From Bacillota bacterium (GTDB taxonomy: Bacteria > Bacillota_A > Clostridia > Lachnospirales > WQUN01), in assembly GCA_009786175.1 (NCBI GenBank), contig WQTQ01000094.1:1-6905 (forward strand): a stretch of 6,905 nucleotides of DNA. The letters are read 5' to 3'. Position numbers and translations under genes: made by a program. This document shows positions 4,377 through 6,905 of this stretch, piece after piece (within the stretch, counting starts at the first letter, position 1; every line of letters begins with the position of its first letter). The notes below the pieces were generated by a model, which made no database searches, had not been told where the DNA came from, and saw nothing but the letters and a program-made list of their open reading frames with translations.

Positions 4377-4934
4377 TTACTCAAATATTTCCCGTTCAAA
4401 TTCAAGTTCCTTAACCTTTGTCCTAAACCGGACCCAAGGCTGGAAAACCCAGAAAGAAAATGAAAGAACAAATATAGCCGCCGCCACATTAACAAGCCCC
4501 CACATACTGCCGCGTATAAACAGTGTCCCTATAATAATTGGTATTTGTATGGCTGCTCCAAACAATTGCAAAGCCAAAATCCACCCCAGCAGGTTAATCA
4601 TACGTTTATAATGCTCGATGCGGGAAGTCGCGTCTGTGTATATCTCAAATATGCCGTCCGGGGCTTTTTTCCTGCAATATACCCAACGCCAAAAAGAGGT
4701 TACATGTTCTGCGCCTGTTTCTTCTAAGAATCGGATGTGCTCAATAGTGTCCGGGTGGCTGGCTGTATGTTTTAGCAGCGCGATACGGTAAATGTATTCG
4801 CCGGGGGTGCCTTCTTCAAAGGTGTATTCCGGCGGGTTTGCGTTTACTAAATTCCAGCCTTTTGCTGCCATACCGTTTAGCCAGTTTTCTTCTTTTTCGT
4901 AGTTGTTAAACCATTTTGTTACGCTAGTTCTCAT
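4377..4934 (-). CDS. DUF2812 membrane protein
   Basis: This 185-aa protein has an N-terminal DUF2812 domain followed by two membrane helices (about 114-138 and 143-166) and a charged cytoplasmic tail (168-185). Domain hallmarks: a W-F-N-N-Y-E-K-E-E-N-W-L-N stretch (8-20) leading to KGWNL (25-29), EYIYRI (46-51), WRWVYCRKK (82-90) and FEIYTDATSRIEHYKRM (96-112), which runs into the first helix. The function of the family is not known; its genes are commonly paired with a PadR repressor, as here. An upstream in-frame ATG (4958) would add eight residues, but ATG 4934 has a near-perfect GGGAGGTG just before it and is preferred. It overlaps the PadR stop by 11 nt, so the two are translationally coupled. 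The PadR protein probably represses both. Confidence 0.8.
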   Translation of the reverse strand: MRTSVTKWFNNYEKEENWLNGMAAKGWNLVNANPPEYTFEEGTPGEYIYRIALLKHTASHPDTIEHIRFLEETGAEHVTSFWRWVYCRKKAPDGIFEIYTDATSRIEHYKRMINLLGWILALQLFGAAIQIPIIIGTLFIRGSMWGLVNVAAAIFVLSFSFWVFQPWVRFRTKVKELEFEREIFE

Positions 4935-5274
4935 TTGATGCACCTCCCGTTTTGTCATTTAAGTTTTCGAATGCGCTAAGGCCTATGTTTAAAAGTTCGC
5001 CCAAACGTAAAATTTCCAGTTGTAAAATGTGTTTGCCAAGGTCGGTTATGGAATATTCTTTTTTGCGTGAATCTGAACTGTGGCCAACGGCGCGTATCCA
5101 TTGCTTTTCCAGCAAATTGTTAATGGCCCCGTAAAGGGTACCTGCGCCAAGCACAACCCTGCCGCTTGTTAATTTTTCTACATTTTGCATTACGGCGTAG
5201 CCGTGGCGGGGGATTAACAGCGAGATTAGAATCAGGTAGACACCTTCTGTTAATGCTGCGGGTTTTTCTGTCAA
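4924..5274 (-). CDS. PadR-family transcriptional repressor
   Basis: This is a 116-aa winged-helix protein. PadR signatures: EGVYLILISLLIPRHGYAVMQ (10-30), GRVVLGAGTLYGAINNLLEKQWI (38-60, with the recognition helix GTLYGAINNLLEK) and the wing KKEYSITDLGK (71-81). A C-terminal helix (82-104) fits the dimerisation helix of the short PadR-s2 type. PadR proteins repress their own operon and are released by a small ligand or signal. No ATG is available near the start; TTG 5274 is preceded 9 nt upstream by GAAAGGAG. The promoter carries several inverted repeats suited to autorepression, and the gene overlaps the DUF2812 gene it presumably controls. The inducing signal cannot be deduced. Confidence 0.88.
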   Translation of the reverse strand: MTEKPAALTEGVYLILISLLIPRHGYAVMQNVEKLTSGRVVLGAGTLYGAINNLLEKQWIRAVGHSSDSRKKEYSITDLGKHILQLEILRLGELLNIGLSAFENLNDKTGGASNEN

Positions 5275-5296
5275 TATTACCGGCTCCTTTCAGTGG

Positions 5297-5332
5297 TTAC
5301 TACGTCACACGCTATATCGTATGACGTAGTAA
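5297..5332. promoter_or_regulatory. Long inverted repeat over the PadR transcription start
   Basis: Perfect 11-bp arms TTACTACGTCA (5297-5307) and TGACGTAGTAA (5322-5332) with a 14-nt centre. The promoter-side arm abuts the -10 box and covers the start site near 5326; the other lies in the 5' untranslated region. This is a strong candidate operator for PadR autorepression. Confidence 0.6.
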
Positions 5333-5361
5333 ATTATATCGCCAGACGATATAGTTGTCAA
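5333..5361 (-). promoter_or_regulatory. Consensus sigma-A promoter of the PadR operon
   Basis: Minus strand TTGACA (5361-5356), a 17-nt spacer and TATAAT (5338-5333) match the sigma-A consensus at all twelve positions. A promoter this strong would need tight repression, which fits the inverted repeats inside and beside it. Confidence 0.85.
5335..5353. promoter_or_regulatory. Second operator-like repeat inside the PadR promoter
   Basis: TATATCG (5335-5341) and CGATATA (5347-5353) form a perfect inverted repeat with a 5-nt centre lying between the -35 and -10 boxes. A third copy of TATATCG at 5313-5319 sits in the centre of the longer repeat at 5297-5332; CTATATCGT (5312-5320) is also inverted as ACGATATAG at 5346-5354. 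The spacing suggests cooperative binding by repressor dimers. Confidence 0.5.
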
Positions 5362-5382
5362 TAGTTGTTCTAATGGTATACT
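5355..5382 (+). promoter_or_regulatory. Divergent plus-strand promoter facing the gene remnant
   Basis: TTGTCA (5355-5360), a 16-nt spacer and TATACT (5377-5382) preceded by TGG (extended -10). The -35 overlaps that of the PadR promoter on the opposite strand. Any transcript, from about 5389, would enter the pseudogene at 5404. Confidence 0.45.
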
Positions 5383-5403
5383 ATACAAAATTAGACAAGC
5401 AAA

Positions 5404-5552
5404 GAGCAGGATGACGTTGCCGCGCGGCTTAAATCCGGTGTGTCAATACTTAATGTATCCGCCGGGGCAGGCACGCCATAACATGGACGCCGCCCACCAC
5501 CGGGGAAATATTTAAAGGAATGATGGAGAAATACAGGAACCAAAACCTATAA
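5404..5552 (+). pseudogene. Remnant of a deleted plus-strand gene
   Basis: Two protein-like fragments lie in different frames. Fragment 1 (5404-5478) reads EQDDVAARLKSGVSILNVSAGAGTP and then meets TAA. Fragment 2 (5487-5552) reads TPPTTGEIFKGMMEKYRNQNL and ends at a natural-looking stop (5550-5552). Both read like genuine protein: an amphipathic helix plus hydrophobic beta strand with a small-residue turn, and a basic C-terminal helix. They look like pieces of one enzyme that lost its 5' part and an internal segment; the turn after a strand recalls (beta/alpha)8-barrel proteins, but I cannot name the family. In a stretch otherwise without a gene (5275-5598), this is the main content apart from the PadR control region. 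A 34-aa ORF at 5411-5515 in a third frame is judged spurious. Confidence 0.5.
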
Positions 5553-5577
5553 AAATACCCCCTGATATCAGGGGGTA
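5551..5577 (-). terminator. Intrinsic terminator of the XRE-TPR regulator gene
   Basis: A perfect 22-bp palindrome (5556-5577, arms TACCCCCTGAT and ATCAGGGGGTA) is followed on the minus strand by TTTTTATAGGTTTT. It lies 21 nt beyond the stop codon of the regulator gene. No T-run exists on the plus side, although it directly follows the stop of the gene remnant. Confidence 0.85.
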
Positions 5578-5598
5578 CGCAGAGGTAGACGGAAAAGA

Positions 5599-6591
5599 TT
5601 AAAGCGTTGCACAGTTTGGGCAACACTCTCTGCAAGGCTTGACATAGTCAATATTTTCTCCAAACAAATGGGAATAATATTTTGCCACACGATCGGTCTC
5701 ATGGTTTTTGCGAAAAGCATAATACACATGGTAACTGTTGAGCAGCATAAATTTAGCCTCGTCAATTTTGTCTAATTTAGCCAAGCATGCACCATGTATA
5801 AAGAGCAAGGAAGGGATTTTGTTATATTCGTTATATTTTATGCAAAATTCCATACATATTTCGCACAGGGCTACGGCTTCCTCTAGGTTGTCAAGCCTAA
5901 AATGCTGCCAAATAAGATTGATTAATATGGAAGGGTAGTACCAAGATATTTCATATTTGTTAACATAAAGCCTGTCCAAATTGTCTTTAAGAGAGGTTAG
6001 GATGTGTAAGGCGTTTTTGTTGTTCCCTTTTCTAAGATATATATAGCTCATGGCGTTAATGCAGCGTATTTCTTCGCTTGTCAGCAAATATTCGCTTACC
6101 TTGCTTTCATCAAAATTGGGGATGGTTATTGTAATTGCCTCTTGCAAGGCTTTTATTGATGAGTCGAAATCAAAATTGGGGTCATCTTGGTCTTTTTCAT
6201 ATACATCCAATATGTCTAAGACAACCTTGCTGGTTATCAGGGCTTGCAGACCGATACCTTTCTTAAATTCTTTTTTATTCTCACATTCTGATATTAAACG
6301 TTTAATTTCAGTTACATCTCTGTGGAGGGTTGCCATGGCAAGGGCTTTTTTGCGTTCAATAAAGTCTATATTGCTTTCTTCCCAAAAAACATTGCGCTCC
6401 ATATTGGAATAATATCCAAGACGCTCGAACAGCGCATGTCGCAAAAAGCTGGCGGGGATCATTGTGCCGCGCTCTATTCTGGAAAGGGTTGAAACATTGC
6501 ATAAACCGGTGCAAAGCTGCTCTTGGGTAATGCCTCTTTTTACTCTTTCCTGTTTGATAAAAGTGCCTATGCCATTTACTTTTGATTTCAA
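5599..6591 (-). CDS. XRE-family regulator with TPR domain (RNPP-like)
   Basis: This 330-aa cytoplasmic regulator has an N-terminal XRE HTH (about 9-58: IGTFIKQERVKRGITQEQL, then STLSRIERG) and a long helical C-terminal domain with TPR-like repeats near 173-206, 215-250 and 259-295. This is the plan of RNPP regulators (PlcR, Rgg, PrgX types), whose TPR groove binds a secreted, re-imported signalling peptide. An unusual tail ends CRECCPNCATL, a CxxCCxxC motif at 320-327. Start choice: an in-frame TTG at 6630 lies upstream of the -10 box; TTG 6591 has AAAGGGGG 7 nt upstream and is preferred. The gene diverges from a secreted protein whose promoter holds a palindrome, so it probably controls that gene. 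No peptide gene is evident next to it; the pheromone, if any, could come from the secreted product or elsewhere. Confidence 0.8.
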   Translation of the reverse strand: MKSKVNGIGTFIKQERVKRGITQEQLCTGLCNVSTLSRIERGTMIPASFLRHALFERLGYYSNMERNVFWEESNIDFIERKKALAMATLHRDVTEIKRLISECENKKEFKKGIGLQALITSKVVLDILDVYEKDQDDPNFDFDSSIKALQEAITITIPNFDESKVSEYLLTSEEIRCINAMSYIYLRKGNNKNALHILTSLKDNLDRLYVNKYEISWYYPSILINLIWQHFRLDNLEEAVALCEICMEFCIKYNEYNKIPSLLFIHGACLAKLDKIDEAKFMLLNSYHVYYAFRKNHETDRVAKYYSHLFGENIDYVKPCRECCPNCATL

Positions 6592-6618
6592 AGCAATTCC
6601 CCCTTTAAAATTTATTTC

Positions 6619-6624
6619 ATTATA
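6619..6624 (-). promoter_or_regulatory. -10 box of the XRE-TPR regulator gene
   Basis: A perfect minus-strand TATAAT (6624-6619) places the start near 6612, about 20 nt before the TTG start at 6591. No good -35 is found at 16-18 nt, so activation or weak basal expression is likely. Confidence 0.5.
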
Positions 6625-6669
6625 CACCAAAATTTCTTAGAATCCAGTGTAACTTTCCAAATACGCCTA

Positions 6670-6698
6670 TTGATTTTGAAATAGAAGGTAATTATTAT
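6670..6698 (+). promoter_or_regulatory. Promoter of the secreted protein gene
   Basis: TTGATT (6670-6675), a 17-nt spacer and TATTAT (6693-6698) predict a start near 6705. The -10 lies within the palindrome at 6692-6710. Confidence 0.5.
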
Positions 6699-6710
6699 GA
6701 TACATAATAA
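6692..6710. promoter_or_regulatory. Palindromic operator candidate for the XRE-TPR regulator
   Basis: TTATTATG-ATA-CATAATAA is a perfect inverted repeat with 8-bp arms and a 3-nt centre, covering the -10 box and start site of the secreted protein gene. Its TATG...CATA ends recall the PlcR box, though the spacing differs. It is symmetrical, as expected for an XRE dimer. If bound there, the regulator would repress rather than activate. Confidence 0.55.
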
Positions 6711-6733
6711 ATAGGTGGTGAATCACCGAATAT

Positions 6734-6760
6734 ATGAAAGGAGTGCTACAAATAGCATGA
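6734..6760 (+). other. Possible 8-codon leader ORF coupled to the secreted gene
   Basis: ATG at 6734 opens MKGVLQIA and its TGA overlaps the ATG at 6757 (ATGA). The ribosome site AAAGGAG (6737-6743) lies inside it and is 13 nt from 6757, longer than usual. Coupling through this mini-ORF could therefore help start translation. Its own ribosome site is poor, so it may be chance. Confidence 0.25.
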
Positions 6761-6905
6761 AAAAAAACATTAGAAAGATTTTGTCAAGCTGTATTGCTGT
6801 TGCCTTAACTCTTGTTATGGCTATCCAGCCGATGTCTGTTTTTGGACAATCCGGAAATGTTCAAGCACCGAATTTAGGCAGAGAAATAGCCGACAACTTT
6901 GTCAG
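6757..6905 (+). CDS. Secreted protein with signal peptide, N-terminus only
   Basis: Forty-nine codons are present before the window ends. Residues 1-30 form a classical Sec signal peptide: basic MKKNIRK, hydrophobic core about 9-24, and a probable signal peptidase I cut after SVFG (before QS at 31-32). There is no lipobox cysteine at the cut site, so export rather than lipid anchoring is expected. The mature start reads QSGNVQAPNLGREIADNFV, which I cannot assign to a family. GTG codons at 6715 and 6718 are in frame and would add 13-14 residues, but the signal-peptide layout favours ATG 6757. AAAGGAG lies 13 nt upstream. The promoter and palindrome before it, and the divergent XRE-TPR regulator, suggest regulated secretion, possibly under peptide signalling. 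Confidence 0.7.
   Translation, partial: MKKNIRKILSSCIAVALTLVMAIQPMSVFGQSGNVQAPNLGREIADNFV

Noticed and set aside
4384..4400. Possible Noc-binding site (ATTTCCCG followed by TTCAAAT)
   Set aside because: Only one half of the palindrome matches, and it lies in the DUF2812 coding end; similar half matches with CCCGGG at about 1830 and 2722 are also coding and incomplete.
4935..4958. Longer start (ATG 4958) for the DUF2812 protein
   Set aside because: No ribosome site before it, whereas ATG 4934 follows GGGAGGTG directly.
5411..5515. 34-aa plus-strand ORF starting at an ATG after AGCAGG
   Set aside because: The ribosome site touches the ATG and the translation looks random, while the other two frames hold the clearer protein fragments of a lost gene.
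5450..5635. 61-aa minus-strand ORF
   Set aside because: It runs through the perfect terminator palindrome and overlaps the end of the regulator gene in another frame; no domain seen.
6592..6630. Longer start (TTG 6630) for the XRE-TPR regulator
   Set aside because: It lies upstream of the TATAAT of its own promoter; TTG 6591 has AAAGGGGG at 7 nt.

Overview
The window looks like chromosomal DNA of a low-to-mid GC Firmicute, most likely a Clostridia-class anaerobe (Lachnospiraceae/Oscillospiraceae-like). This rests on strong AAGGAGG-type ribosome sites, several TTG starts, near-consensus sigma-A promoters, intrinsic terminators, and the gene families present (Noc/ParB, Lsa-like ABC-F, PadR plus DUF2812, a PlcR/Rgg-like XRE-TPR regulator, an M-box leader). 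It reads as a string of small, separately controlled units, almost all with a visible regulatory device. No phage, IS or CRISPR structure is seen.

Left part (1-1536). A minus-strand promoter drives the first ~80 nt of an M-box (magnesium) riboswitch whose gene lies off the left edge. Divergent from it, a consensus promoter drives a DUF2089-type HTH protein overlapping a three-helix membrane protein. An independent extended -10 promoter with a palindrome over its start site then drives hicB-hicA. The toxin gene hicA is cut short by an in-frame TAA and also carries a downstream 5-bp tandem duplication, so only the antitoxin is intact. A plus-strand terminator closes the unit.

Middle (1535-4376, minus strand). 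An Lsa-like ABC-F ribosome-protection protein lies behind a ~250-nt leader. The leader has an intrinsic terminator, a perfect 12-bp competing antiterminator pairing and several tiny ORFs: the layout of antibiotic-responsive transcription attenuation. Upstream is a Noc-type ParB-family protein without the usual N-terminal membrane helix. Its promoter contains a parS-like CCACGTGG palindrome.

Right part (4323-6905). A PadR-type repressor overlaps a DUF2812 membrane protein gene on the minus strand. The pair has a consensus TTGACA/TATAAT promoter full of inverted repeats and ends in tandem terminators. Next comes the wreck of a plus-strand gene, visible as two coding fragments in different frames. 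Last is a 330-aa XRE-TPR (RNPP-like) regulator divergent from a secreted protein cut off by the window end. A perfect 8-3-8 palindrome sits over the secreted protein's promoter and is a plausible operator for the regulator.

All family assignments are from recognition of motifs by eye; no database search was run.
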